Assembly: GCA_015179025.1 (NCBI GenBank)
Contig: WHUX01000036.1
Coordinates: forward strand, 186,001-250,000
Length of the DNA: 64,000 nucleotides
Reading direction: 5' to 3'
From: Terfezia claveryi
Lineage: Eukaryota; Ascomycota; Pezizomycetes; Pezizales; Pezizaceae
A model generated the notes under the pieces. The model was not told the DNA's origin. It ran no database searches and saw only the letters and a program-made list of their open reading frames with translations. A program made the position numbers and the translations under genes. This document shows, piece by piece, positions 42,912-53,562 of the stretch. Numbering within the stretch: position 1 is the first letter of the stretch; every line of letters starts with the position of its first letter.

Positions 42912-43806
42912 ATGAGCAACACAATTGAAAACCATCTGTTTTCAGGGTGCAGGCCAGTGAAAGTCATTAGTGAAGGAACAAATAGTCAAGTATCGTGAGT
43001 TCGTTTACTGTCAGATATGTCTCTCTGCTAAATGTCGTCAGCAAAGTTGAATTGCCGGTTCTTTGATTGCTGTCAAACGATGCAGTCTTAAACATCTGCG
43101 CGAAATATTTATATTAAGGCATTTACAAGGACACCCGAATGTGGTCCATTCATTTGCTTTTGATGTGTGGGATAACTTCTTATACATATACCAAGGTTGG
43201 TGGCACTGGTCTATGTTTGAATAAGACTGATGTTTCCAGAATATGTTTCGTCAGACTTATCGCAAGTTATCGCTGCCGATCGAGCGAAAATTCAAGTCCG
43301 TATCATTATGTATCAGCTTTTATGCGGTGTTCGGTGGATTCACTCCGCGGGTATCATCCATCGGGATATCAAGCCAAGTAACATTCTTTTATAGGACGGC
43401 CAAGTAAAGATTTGTGATTTTGGATCTGCCCATGAGTCCTTGTCAATTGGAACAGAGTTCTATGTTGTGAGTGGATGGTATCGAGCCCCAGAGTTACTTT
43501 TATCCAAACATATAGATTCGCAGGTGCGTACTACATATGTATGCTCCGGTGAAACATGCTAATTAATGACTATGGACAGTTGATATTTGGGCTGTTGGCT
43601 GTGTTTGGTCGGAGATTCTCCTGGGCCATCCGTTGTTCCATGGGGTCACGACAGAGGGCCAATTACAGTGCATTGTCCAGACGCTGGAATTTGGAAAAAC
43701 AAAATCATCACTAAAGGAAGTTCTGGGATCAGATTATTGCGAGGATATAAACGACGCAGTTCAGTTCCTCAAGGTCAACAGGCCGACAGCGAATGAGCTA
43801 CTATAA
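42912..43806 (+). pseudogene. CMGC-type protein kinase, disrupted
   Basis: Starts MSNTIENHLFSGCRPVKVISEGTNSQV (42912). After an intron it reads LIAVKRCSLKHLREIFILRHLQGHPNVVHSF (catalytic Lys), then [30 protein letters not shown] (HRD loop), DGQVKICDFGSAHESL (DFG), SGWYRAPELLLS (APE) and VDIWAVGCVWSEILLGHPLFHG (subdomain IX). A TAG lies directly after NILL (43394-43396) and TAA follows NELL (about 43804). The catalytic residues are kept but the kinase is interrupted inside the activation region, so it is a pseudogene unless the stop is misread. The layout resembles cyclin-dependent/MAP kinases. Confidence 0.75.
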
Positions 43807-44019
43807 CGTGAACGCTTTCAGGATTTAGCCAACACTTTGCACACAAATACCCAAGAGTGTTATCAATTCAATATCAAGGCAGTAAATGTTGAACAGGTAC
43901 TTGGTTACACTGTTACCCTGAACTCTTATTCAGTTGTATGTAACTTGAATGCCTAGCAGTGGAAACCATGCGTTCTGCAAGCCTATTTTGAGGCTTGTGC
44001 CAACAGACTGATTTCCGTT

Positions 44020-44700
44020 ACCTAACTATTTTGGGAACTTTGTTGGGATGACGAAAGTGTCTCGGCAGACAATTTCCGAAGGTTATATCTAACCGGTTGT
44101 ACCGAGAGTATCCTATGAGTGTCTCGGCAAGAGTATCCTATTCGAATTTCATCTCGAATAGGATACTCTATACTGGCAGACGGTAGTCTACAACCGGTTT
44201 TGGAAATATTACAAAGTTCCAGGTAACAGAAATCATCATCTCGAATAGGATACTCTATACCGGCAGACGGTAGTCTACAACCGGTTTTGAAATTTCCAAA
44301 GAAACACTCTACATTTCTGCCAAAGACACATTCGTCATCCAACATGTTGTAATATTTTCCAAAACCGGTTGTAGACTACCGTCTACCGTATAGAGTATCC
44401 TATTCAGATGAGATTTCCGTTACCTACTATTTTGGGAACTTTGTTGGATGATGAAAGTGTCTTGGCACAAAATACAGTATACCTATTCGAGATAATGATT
44501 TCCATTACCCCTATTTTGGGGATAATATTTCCAAAACCAGTTGTAGACTACCGTCTGCCGGTATAGGGTAACCTATTCGAGATGATGATTTCCGTTACGA
44601 AAGCAGTAAACGACTTTGTGTCCATTACTGCTTTCGTCTTTTTTACCCCCTAGGTACCCATCCATTAACCTTTGAGCCACACGTTAGGCTAGTATGTAAC
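44020..44700. repeat. Nested inverted copies of a 45-bp repeat
   Basis: The unit CGAATAGGATACTCTATA...GGCAGACGGTAGTCTACAACCGGTTTT occurs forward at about 44155 and 44242 and reversed at about 44358 and 44534, with partial copies at about 44085 and at 42646. TTTCCGTTACCTA...TTTTGGGAACTTTGTTGG flanks several of them (44014, 44410). The zone looks like repeated insertion of one palindromic element into itself. Confidence 0.75.
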
Positions 44701-45036
44701 CTTCATTTCGTTGGGATCCCATTTAAAATACAACCTAACTCCAACCATTGTTCGTCCAAAAAAGACCTCATTGTTGGATAGATAAAAAATTTTAACCGGC
44801 AGACGTGGAAATATTCATAAACATCAAAACCCCAACGAATACTACTACAAACATGCGGAGCCATCAGAAATCCCTGACCCGGCACCGCGTATGACGAGTT
44901 TGCACGTTTGGACTCCCTCTGTAAGTTGAGCCACTTTGCATCCGTCCTGGGCCAAAATGCCAAGTATCGTGGCTAATGGAGCTGAGGGGGCATGGCAGTT
45001 CAATCTTTCCTTAATCCCCCCGTATGCTATAGAAAA

Positions 45037-45168
45037 ACCATCCATACGCGGTGAAACGTCTGCCACCTCCGGAAATGATGGACTCCTCGGTTCCTTCAAG
45101 ACAGTGAAGGAACCGAGGAGTCCATCATTTCCGGAGGTGGCAGACGTTTCACCCGCGTATGGATGGTT
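45037..45168. repeat. Near-perfect palindrome, arms about 62 bp
   Basis: The left arm starts AACCATCCATACGCG and ends CGGTTCCTTCA; the right arm is its reverse complement apart from one extra base. The loop is about 6 bp. The arm sequence CCTCCGGAAATGATGGACTCC is related to sequence at 18866 and 19077 in block A. Confidence 0.9.
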
Positions 45169-45366
45169 GCTAGTTCTTCAAGACTTCCGCATGACGAAGA
45201 GTCTTCTGGACCCAGTTTCAAATCCAGCGCTACAAAAACCAAGGTTGCTAAGCAGTAGGGAAGGATGGGGTGTGAGGGAAGGTGGGAGTATCATGGAGGT
45301 GAGGAAGGGGCAAAAATTGGAGTCATCTCCCGTTTCGGTACCACCCTTCGTGATGTACCACCCCTT

Positions 45367-45547
45367 CGTGATCAAACACAACAATTTCTGCCTAGGGCTG
45401 CAGTTAATATGCACAAACTGATACTAACCATTTGTTTTGGCCCTGTGAGTTCAGGTCTCTCCTGAACTCACAGGGCCAAAACAAATGGTTAGTATCTTGT
45501 GCATATTAACTGCAGCCTTGGGCAGAAATTGTTGTGTTTGATCACGA
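45367..45547. repeat. Near-perfect palindrome, arms about 88 bp
   Basis: It runs from CGTGATCAAACACAACAATT to its reverse complement AATTGTTGTGTTTGATCACG, with centre near 45457. It corresponds to the smaller, more decayed palindrome at 19887-19996. Confidence 0.9.
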
Positions 45548-45659
45548 GGGAGTGGTGAGCAGTGGATAAATGTTATGGCACGTTATGGTTGGCGATCGGA
45601 AGGTTATTTTAAAGATTTGTTAATCCTATGAAAATGAGCGGAGGTGGGGTTGATATATG

Positions 45660-45991
45660 TATAATAATAATTCTCTACATGAATCTGCCCATGATTATTC
45701 CTCAAACGTTTTCCTCGCTAAAAAAATTGACAATCCCTTCATCTTTCAGACACTCCTCTATCTCAAATTCGTCCGCTACCTTTTGGGAGAAGGCCTTGTA
45801 AACTTCCATTTTCTGTTGACCATGGATCTGACTCCAGCGGTAGGTGTCGACAAGGTGGTTGTTTGCTCGATTTGTGCCCAGACTCTAAGCTCTGTCAGAC
45901 TCATAATTTGGAGTGGTTTACCCATCGAATCGGATAGTTCTTTTTTGGAGGGTCGCTTTCCACTGTTGGTTATTAGTCTTGTCAAAGCCAT
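45660..45991 (-). pseudogene. RPSKK-family gene, decayed (copy 3)
   Basis: The minus strand reads LITNSGKRPSKKELSDSMG, then a deletion relative to copy 1, then (in another frame) NNHLVDTYRWSQIHGQQKMEVYKAFSQKVADEF with a further deletion, then EIEECLKDEGIVNFF and a stop. The nucleotide sequence is close to 20309-20787, so this is a recent relative that has lost coding integrity. Confidence 0.75.
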
Positions 45992-46256
45992 CTGCTGATT
46001 TATAACTCTTTCGACAATTGATGGGGAAGGACGAGGACAAGCGCCACAGGGTATTTGTCATCTACTCAAAAATTTGAGATTTTTTTTTGAAAGCTAACTA
46101 TCTCAGGCCACCTGCAAAGCAATCACCTTTAAATAGAGTCAGCAGAAAGCTACCACCTTACAGAGTCAGCAGATCAATATCGATAAATTTTCAGCTTATG
46201 GCTGGCTTCCCAGTGAACTTCGACTTTCCTCTCAACATTTCTTTCCTCCACCCTCT

Positions 46257-46556
46257 GCCGTTGTGTCGGCTGCAGCGGCTGAGCCAGATGTGGTAGCAGA
46301 TTCAGCTGAGACAGTAATCTGGATGGAACAACACGAACACGATCCTATGTATTATTTTAAGACAGAGGCAGTGGCTGAGGTAGCGGCTGAGGTAGCAGCT
46401 GAGTTAGAGACTGAGGCAGAGTCAGCAGCTGAGGTAGTGGCTGAGGCAAAGTCAGCGGCTAAGGCAATTGTTGCAGCAATGTCGAATGAGCAGCTGCTGT
46501 ATTATTTCCAACTTCTAAGCAATGTAAATGGAGACTTGTGTCCACCGTTGGCGTAG
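46257..46556 (+). pseudogene. YYFQLL-tail protein, probably decayed (copy 2)
   Basis: The open frame from about 46263 (GTG; no ATG) reads VSAAAAEPDVVADSAETVIWMEQHEHDP, Ala/Glu/Val repeats, then AIVAAMSNEQLLYYFQLLSNVNGDLCPPLA. The upstream intron of copy 1 is recognisable (GTATTTGTCATCTACTCAAAAATTTG...GCTAACTATCTCAG, about 46051-46106), but the sequence after it runs into stops before 46263. The N-terminal half is therefore lost or reorganised while the tail is kept. Confidence 0.65.
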
Positions 46557-47031
46557 ATGTTTTCGTCATAATTGTTTCCAAGCTCTAAGCAATAGACTCA
46601 AGGTTGTTGCGACCTTCCGTTTCCCTAAGTATATTAAGCGTGCCAAATTGACTAGAGGTATTAGGATAAACGAGCTAAATACAGGTCTCTCGGGTACAGG
46701 GTATCCTCAGGCACGAGCGTTTTCAGTGACAACACGAGCTTTACCGTTCTAGTGCATCATCATGGCGTGAGACCGGTATGTTTTCAGTCTTGTTTTTTTA
46801 AGCAAGTTTTATGCTTACTATTGTTGATATTTTATTTACGCCAACTTGGGCGTGACTCTCCGACTACTAGTAATAAATAATCAATTTGATCTAAATCACG
46901 GGTGGTTATTGTTTGACTAAATATGGAAATGCTATGTATAGAAACACTGTTGATCACTGATATCCATTTGGTCGATGGAGGCTTTATAAATCCCTCCTTT
47001 GTGTGTTTTATCATTCTCCAGATCAATCAAC
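46557..47031. other. Intergenic; 3' flank of block B and promoter region
   Basis: No gene seen. Positions 46557-46760 continue the block-B similarity only weakly. Confidence 0.4.
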
Positions 47032-47595
47032 ATGCTCGTTCTTTTTCTTACTTCAATTTTTGTCGTGATCATAGCTGGTACGAGTATCAAACCAAACCAG
47101 CCTGCTGGAAACTCAGTACTCATCGCTGGCGAGTCCACAAACCAATCTCACTGGTTCCCTACGACAACAAAATTCCCTCTTTACCCGAACAATATACACA
47201 ACAATACCCCAAAGAAAACCCACAATGCACCAACCCTTTCCACATACCGGAACTGCTCCGACTTTCCTTTGTTCTAAAACAATACAAAGTTCCCACTTTA
47301 CCCGAACAAAACCCACAACACACAAATACCTTGCAACACACACACATACCCGAACTGCTCCGACTTTCCTTTGTTCCAAAACAATACAAAGTTCCCACTT
47401 TACCCGAACAAAACCCACAACACACAAATACCTTGCAACACACACACATACCCGAACTCCCAGAACAACTACTAGCTTCCGAGCAATGGAACTTTCAACG
47501 AAACTCATCTGCCGGTTGAAGGTTCCGCGGCAGTATTACGGGTAAAACTACTGGGACTCTTTGTGGCCATCACTGGACTCTTCACAATTATGTAA
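47032..47595 (+). pseudogene. Secreted, probably GPI-anchored Asn-rich repeat protein, two stops
   Basis: One frame of 188 codons, interrupted by TAA (47275-47277) and TAG (47473-47475). It begins MLVLFLTSIFVVIIAGTS, a good signal peptide. Then come tandem repeats of a 34-residue unit (NNTKFPLYPNKTHNTQIPC, THTYPNCSDFPLFQ) with several N-glycosylation sites and paired Cys. It ends SNGTFNETHLPVEGSAA followed by VLRVKLLGLFVAITGLFTIM, a typical GPI-attachment signal. At the first stop the neighbouring repeat has CAA where this one has TAA, so the stop arose by a single C-to-T change. The product, when intact, would have been a small wall or surface glycoprotein. Confidence 0.7.
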
Positions 47596-47819
47596 CTCTT
47601 TTAGCATCTACTCGGGTTCTGCAGGCGGTATCATGAAATATAATGTTTTAGCCTATTTGGCACTGCCCACTAATTATTTGTGACAAGCCGGAGGGGGTTA
47701 AGTAGAGTCTTGTCATCTGTAGCTTCCGCCCATCGCGTAGTTGGGTAGCATGACTCACTCGTCTCGCCACAGTGGCATTTGGTACCCCGCATCACAGGGG
47801 GCGAGTATGCATGCTTATA

Positions 47820-48170
47820 CTATGCTATGATGTGCTATAGAATGTGTTGTGCTATAGAATGCGTTGTGCAATAGAATGAGTTGTACTATAGAATGCATTG
47901 TGCTATAGAATGCGTTGTGCTATAGAATGTGTTGTGCAATAGTATGCGTTGTGCTATAGAATGAGTTGTGCTATAGAATGTGAAGTTCTATAGAATGTGA
48001 AGTTCTATAGAATGTGTAGTTCTATAGAATGTGTAGTTCTATAGAATACGTTGTGCTATAGAATGCGTTGTGCTATGGAATGAGTTGTGGTATGGAATGA
48101 GTTGTGGTATGGAATGAATTGTCCTATAGAATGTATTGTGCTATAGAATGTGTAGTGCTATAGGTTTACT
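47820..48170. repeat. Minisatellite, unit about 19-20 bp
   Basis: About 17 units of TGCTATAGAATG(C/T)GTTG and close variants lie in one orientation. It ends about 50 bp before the start of the next gene, so it may form part of its promoter region. Confidence 0.9.
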
Positions 48171-48217
48171 CGCAATACTGCTGCGGAACCCAATCCCCGA
48201 CACCACTGCATCCAATC

Positions 48218-51200
48218 ATGTCGTTACCTCTCCCGGAATTCACATTGTACTTTATACTAGATTCCTTCATATTCCCGGAGAGCATTAGGCCGATTGGGAG
48301 GAAGAGAGTTGCGAATCTTGAGAGGGTTTTCAAAACCGAAGGTTGCAAGAAAGACAACTATCCTCTGGTGGTAATACTCTCGCGTGCAGGCTGTGTAGTT
48401 GGGCGTGCTAATTTCATCAAGGTGGTAGCGGGTAAACATTACCAGGACTTTCAGGCAATAAAGTTGAACAACTCTGAACGGAATCCAGAGGATGGGAGAA
48501 GCATTAACTGCCTGAAGGGTCAGCACCGAATTGTAGCTGCTCGTGAATTCTTGATAGGAGTGTCTCAGTGTTGGCCAGTCCAAGTCTATCGGGAATTGAC
48601 TGAAGAACAAAAGCGTCACATTATTGAAGGAATTAGCTTTACCGCTAGCTTTACCGATGGGCAAATTCTGAGGGAAGTCCTTGAAGGGCGGGATGATTGG
48701 AAGGCCCGGTTTACAGGTGATGATTTGAAAACCCTTCGGCGAATAGAGAAGCATGATGATTTATGGGCTAGTTTAAAGAAGCTGACAAAGTTTTGCGGAT
48801 TATGGGATTATGAATCAATTAATCTGGGCGCCTTTAAAAGTATCTCAATTGTTAGACACATTCCTGAATTAACACGCTATCTCGGCATAATCCATGATTT
48901 TTGAAACTCACTGCCGGAAGGTGCTGCAGATATAGAATCCGTCGAAACCCTCAGCCAGTTGTGTCCGCAGGTTGGTTTGGATAGAGCATGTATCCAAGCT
49001 GCTTTTGATAAAGGTGCTCTTTTTTCTCATACTCGGTCGCCAGACGTGGCTCTTGAGGCAACTATGGCGTCTAAGGTTCACCTGGTTCCAGACATACGCA
49101 CCTTCTGTTTAGGTCTTAGGTATGGTATTTTTAAATTATTGTGGAGTCACATCTAAGTGTTTTAGGTACCTTGGCGCGAAAGGCCGTATTTTACTTGATA
49201 TTTTGGATGTCAAAGAAGTAAAGGGGCATGAGGAATCCTACGATAAGCTCTTAGACCTCCACTATATCGGAGACTCTCGTAAAGCATATCGACACTTATG
49301 GAGGCGGCTATTATCTATGAAGGATGTTCCACCAGCTAACACCCTTAAACGGTCGAAGGGACTAGATGCAGATGAGTTGGCAAGGCAGGCAATGTTACAC
49401 AGGGTAACATCATTTGCAAAGGATTTGGGATTTCGGTCCACAAAAATGGACGAAATCCTAAACGGTGATATTTTTCACCTTATTGCTAAACACATCATTC
49501 GCTGGTTTTATGGATTGATGTGTGAACGAGAGATAATGGGTGGCCAGGTACGCACTCTTGCAGAGCACTTAAGAACGATACAAACCGAGCCAGTGAGCTG
49601 CCGAGCAGACATCATAAACATGGATGCTTCTTCAATACCCCGCTTGTGTGGTTCGAAATTATGGGGACTACACATTGAAGTCAAAATGGTCATTCCTCCG
49701 GAAGTAACTTGCACACCATCTGCCGGAGTCACCCATGTCTTCATGAGAGAAGCAACATTCCGCCAGTGGTTTGGTTGGGAGGCGGCGGAGGAGGAACAGG
49801 CGGAGGAACAGGAGAGTGTGATGGAGGAAGATGAGGAGTATGAGGAAGAGGCGAGGAGGAGACAAGAGGAGGAACTAGCAAGACGGGAGGCGAGGAGACA
49901 TGCGGATGAAGAGGCGAGGAGGAGACAAGCAAGACAGGAGGCGAGGAGACATGCGGATGAAGAGGCGAGGAGGAGACAAGAGGAGGAACTAGCGAGACAG
50001 GAGGCGAGGAGACATGCAGATGAAGAGGCGAGGAGGAGACAAGAGGAGGAACTAGCGAGACAGGAGGCGAGGAGACATGCAGATGAAGAGGCGAGCAGGA
50101 GGCAAGAGGAGGAACAGAAAATAGCGAGAGAGGAGGCGGGGAGACAGGCGAGGAGGAGGCAAGAGGAGGAACAGGAAATAGCGAGAGAGGAGGCGGGGAG
50201 ACATGCGGAGGAACAGGCGAGGCAACACGGTGGAACGCAAATGCACCCGATTGATATGGAAACGATAATTGTGAAGGTGGATGGTCAGTATGATCTTATC
50301 AATGAGAGTGACTATCAACGTTTGGGTGTAAAGATGGAGCTCAACGACAACATAATCAATGGGTATTTCGGGTACATAGCAGAAAGTTGGATGATCTCGT
50401 GATCTCGCAAGCTAACGAAGATCAGGTAGTTGAAAGCCAATTATCCCTGTGAATTGACAGATATCTTGTCCACATTTGATTATGGGTTCCTAAAAAGTGG
50501 CCGGAAAGTTGGGTTCGAAGGGGAAATTTGCATAATCCCCATCCATACTGACAACCATTGGTACTTCGGAATAGCCATGCAGGGAAAGGTTGTTAACATT
50601 GTTGATTCATATAGACTAGGGCGTGCGGAGAGGATAAAGGTGGCAATGAATATAATACGGGGTTTGACGGATCCGCCTTTGGGATGTGGTAAATTATTAG
50701 AGGTATTGCCATCTAACCGGAGAGATTCAAAAAGCTAATTGATTAAGGGCCCAGAACAATCAAAAGATAATTTCACCGACTGTGGTGTTTTTATGTTATA
50801 TAATGTGGAAACATTTTTAATGGGGGTGGGATTGAGCAAGGATATAATGGAGGGCGAGATTACTGAGTATTGGAAAACCATCGAAAACAGACTGAGAAAC
50901 CAATACCCAGACCCAGGTAATTTCTCGGTACGTAGGGTGTTTTTCAAATAGAGAAGGATGCTTGAGATGAGGTCACAAGCGAGACCAGAAGCCGAAAGGA
51001 AGACAGAAAGAAGGTTGCGGCCACGGAAGACGAAGAAGAAGCCTGTTGGCGGATCCACAGCCGCGACTCCTATGGCAGCCTCGACTGCAACTCCTATGGA
51101 CGGGGTTGAAACTGGGGATGAAGAGGGATCCATAACTCCCAGTCCTATGGACGGGGTTGGAACTGGGGATGAAGAGGGATCCATAACCCCCATTCCTATG

Positions 51201-51809
51201 GACGGGGTTGAAACTGAGGGATCCATAACCCCGACTTTAAGTGGTATGGAAACTGGGGACGAAGAGGGATCCATAACCCCGACTCCAAGTGCTATAATTG
51301 GGGACGAAGGCAGTGTGGGAAGTCATCCTAATAACCCGGAGTGGGGCTCTATCGAGATTGATAATCTCATGAGGTTGACCGTTACGAATCCTCCTTTCTA
51401 TAAAGTTCGTCACTGGGAGGGTGCGTGTCAGAAAGCACTGAAAGCTGAAGCCGAAGACAAAGAGGCCGAAGACAAAGAGGCCGAAGGCAAAGAGGAATCC
51501 ACCAAAGACATCGCCGAAGAGTGGATTTTTCTCTTAAAAGACAAGCACGGCAAACTGTATTACAAGGACATTAGGCAGTTTTCAAAAATAGCATGCCGGA
51601 ATTTACTGGAACATCTTATCAATGATGAGAAATTCTATGTCGAGGATATTGGTGGTAAAATCCTGCCCTGGATTGATAAAAATATTACGATAGTTATTTC
51701 CAATAACGAGACACATATAATTGTGCTTCGTGAACGGGTGGTGGTTAAAAAGCGCAAATACACCGGGGAAATAAGGGTTCAGCTGGCAAGGAGGGCAAAG
51801 AATCGATAA
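48218..51809 (+). pseudogene. GQHR-domain/coiled-coil/Ulp1-protease protein, copy 1, several stops
   Basis: The N-terminal frame (48218-48904) starts MSLPLPEFT and has INCLKGQHRIVAAREFL (GQHR at residues 101-104) in a region reminiscent of the ParB/sulfiredoxin fold. A TGA at 48902 replaces the Trp seen in the paralogue; the frame continues to GLR, then an intron (GTATGG...TTTTAG, about 49119-49166) and YLGAKGRILLDIL. A long coiled coil follows (about 49780-50230, EEARRRQEEELARQEARRHAD repeats). The Ulp1/C48 domain has LNDNIINGYF, CIIPIHTDNHW (His), VDSY (Asp), an intron at 50703-50747, and EQSKDNFTDCGVF (Gln, Cys). Two stops (50400, 50427) and a TAG at 50949 interrupt it. The last part (50958-51809) has NLS-like RRLRPRKTKKK, GDEEGSITP repeats and a globular end, EEWIFLLKDKHGKLYYKDIRQFSK. 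Confidence 0.7.
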
Positions 51810-51829
51810 GGATTTCATGCTTTACTATT

Positions 51830-52200
51830 AGTAGGGTTGCAGTGCATGGTTTTTTTGGGCGAGGGTCGGCTATTGGATAGTTACAGGTCTTGTGACGTTT
51901 GATAGGAGGCGAAGCGGAATTTCGGCTGGATTGTAAGGATATTAGTTACAGGTCTTGTGACGTTTCATAGGATATGTTATGCATCAAGGCTGGGTTCCAA
52001 GAAACAGTTCATTTGATTAACCAGAAACTACATGTGTGATAGAAAAAAAACACAGACTGTATTGCACATGTAACCCATCCTAAAAATACATTGTATTGCA
52101 CACGTAACCCTAATAGACGTGGAAAACAGGAGGAGGAACAAGGAGGCAAGAGGAGGAACAGGAAATAGCGAGAGAGGAGGCGAGGAGACATGCGGAGGAA
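51830..52200. repeat. Inverted-repeat flank and stray coiled-coil fragment
   Basis: ACAGGTCTTGTGACGTTT(G/C)ATAGGA occurs at about 51884 and 51950, with AAGCGGAATTTCGGCTGGATTGTAAGGATAT at about 51912; the reverse complement of this set lies at 53165-53480. At about 52140-52200 a 60-bp piece repeats the coding sequence of the coiled coil of copy 1 (AGGAGGAACAGGAAATAGCG). Confidence 0.75.
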
Positions 52201-52479
52201 CAACAACTTCCTGTCCCAATTGCTTCAGCACAAATTTTCTAGAAATTGTTTGCTGATCCTCCAAGGGACACCGCCGACCACATTGCAGAGACACCGGTGG
52301 GCGGTGACGTTGTTTACTGATGAATGCGTGGATAAGGCCTTCCGCAGACGCGGGATGTCCTCAAACGTTGGGTTGTCTATGGTCACAAGAAACTTGGCCC
52401 ACTCTGGGACACATAAGGCTCTCTTCTCCGTGTCGTCGATCAATTTTCCCATCCACCAATTTCCTATGACAATTAGTCT

Positions 52480-52890
52480 TTATACAAGGTGATAGAGGGC
52501 ATCAGATCTACCAATTACTATAGATGAATTCGCCAGTATTATATCTGTATCTTTCGGCATAAATTCAATCCCATGCTCTCTAAGATACTCAACTGCCCCT
52601 AACACAATATTAAAAATATAAACAGCTACTGAGCTTTTAATGGTGTTGATGGCAAGCAGTGTTTGAATAGTGGATGGTCCAGTCTCGGTAGTAAGAACAT
52701 GGAAATATTGATCGAACTCAAAAATGCCTCGGATGTCTAGAAGATGGGCTTTCTGGAGCTTGGAGTTGAGTATGCCATTTAGGTTCGCATTGGGGGTGGT
52801 CTTATCCATCCAGACAGTAAAAATAGCATCGCCATTAGTGGCGAGGGTTCGATTCTGGCCGCCAATGTTCATGGTAAGAATTCTAACCAA
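52480..52890 (-). CDS. Hypothetical protein between the two Ulp1 genes
   Basis: Open frame of 136 residues (MNIGGQNRTLATNGDAIFTVW, KLQKAHLLDIRGIFEFDQYF, TETGPSTIQTLLAINTIKSS, VEYLREHGIEFMPKDTDIILAN). It looks like genuine protein and may extend upstream (MVSKRLTKIPAEIPLRLRDSPN, about 53055-52920) and downstream (MGKLIDDTEKRALCVPEWAKFLVTID, about 52452-52225) through junctions I cannot fix. No family is recognised. It lies in the centre of the inverted arrangement of the two protease genes. Confidence 0.4.
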   Translation of the reverse strand: MVRILTMNIGGQNRTLATNGDAIFTVWMDKTTPNANLNGILNSKLQKAHLLDIRGIFEFDQYFHVLTTETGPSTIQTLLAINTIKSSVAVYIFNIVLGAVEYLREHGIEFMPKDTDIILANSSIVIGRSDALYHLV

Positions 52891-53139
52891 TAAGCTGAAT
52901 GGGTCCTTCTATTGAATATGGGTCAGGGGACTGACACTGGAAGAGGAGGGAGTGATGGAGGAGGGAGTGATGATGAGCTCAACACAGAGATTTGGAGAGT
53001 CTCTGAGTCGAAGAGGAATTTCCGCTGGAATCTTTGTCAACCTCTTTGATACCATGATGGATGAAGCGATGGAAAAAATTAAGGAAGCAACCGATTGATA
53101 TTTAACGTTGTTTCGCATCCTTCCTCTTGCCTCGTCCCG

Positions 53140-53562
53140 TGTCACATGGATTCGCTTCGCCTCCTATGAAACGTCACAAGACCTGTAACCCCCTTGCCCA
53201 AAAAATAAAAAAAACATATCCTCTATGTATCGCCTCCATCGCCTCCTATCAAACGTCACAAGACCTATAAACAACATATCCTAAAAACGTCACAAGACCC
53301 TTGCCAAAAAATTAAAAAAACATATCCTTACAATCCAGCCGAGATTCCGCTTCACCTCCTATGAAACGTCAAAGACTTAACCCTTGCCAAAAAAAAAAAA
53401 ACATATCCTCTATGTATCGCCTCCATCGCCTCCTATCAAAGTCACAAGACCTATAAACAACATATCCTATGAAACGTCACAAGACCTGTAACTACCCAAT
53501 GGCCGACCCTCTCGCCCAAAAAATAGGAAAAAAAAAATCACAAGACCTGCAACCAAAAAAAT
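53140..53562. repeat. Array of CCTATGAAACGTCACAAGACC repeats
   Basis: At least five copies of CCTAT(G/C)AAACGTCACAAGACCTGTAAC and of CATATCCT(TACAATCCAGCC / CTATGTATCGCC), separated by A-runs. They are the reverse complement of the repeats at 51.88-51.98 kb, so the two Ulp1 genes have matching 3' flanks. Confidence 0.85.

Noticed and set aside
46923..47519. 198-residue plus-strand frame over the GPI-protein locus
   Set aside because: It lacks a signal peptide and reads the tandem repeat in another frame; the frame from 47032 has a signal peptide, glycosylation sites and a GPI end despite two stops.
47820..48170. Regularly spaced repeats resembling a CRISPR array
   Set aside because: The units are directly abutting 19-20 bp tandem repeats without unique spacers, in a eukaryotic genome; it is a minisatellite.
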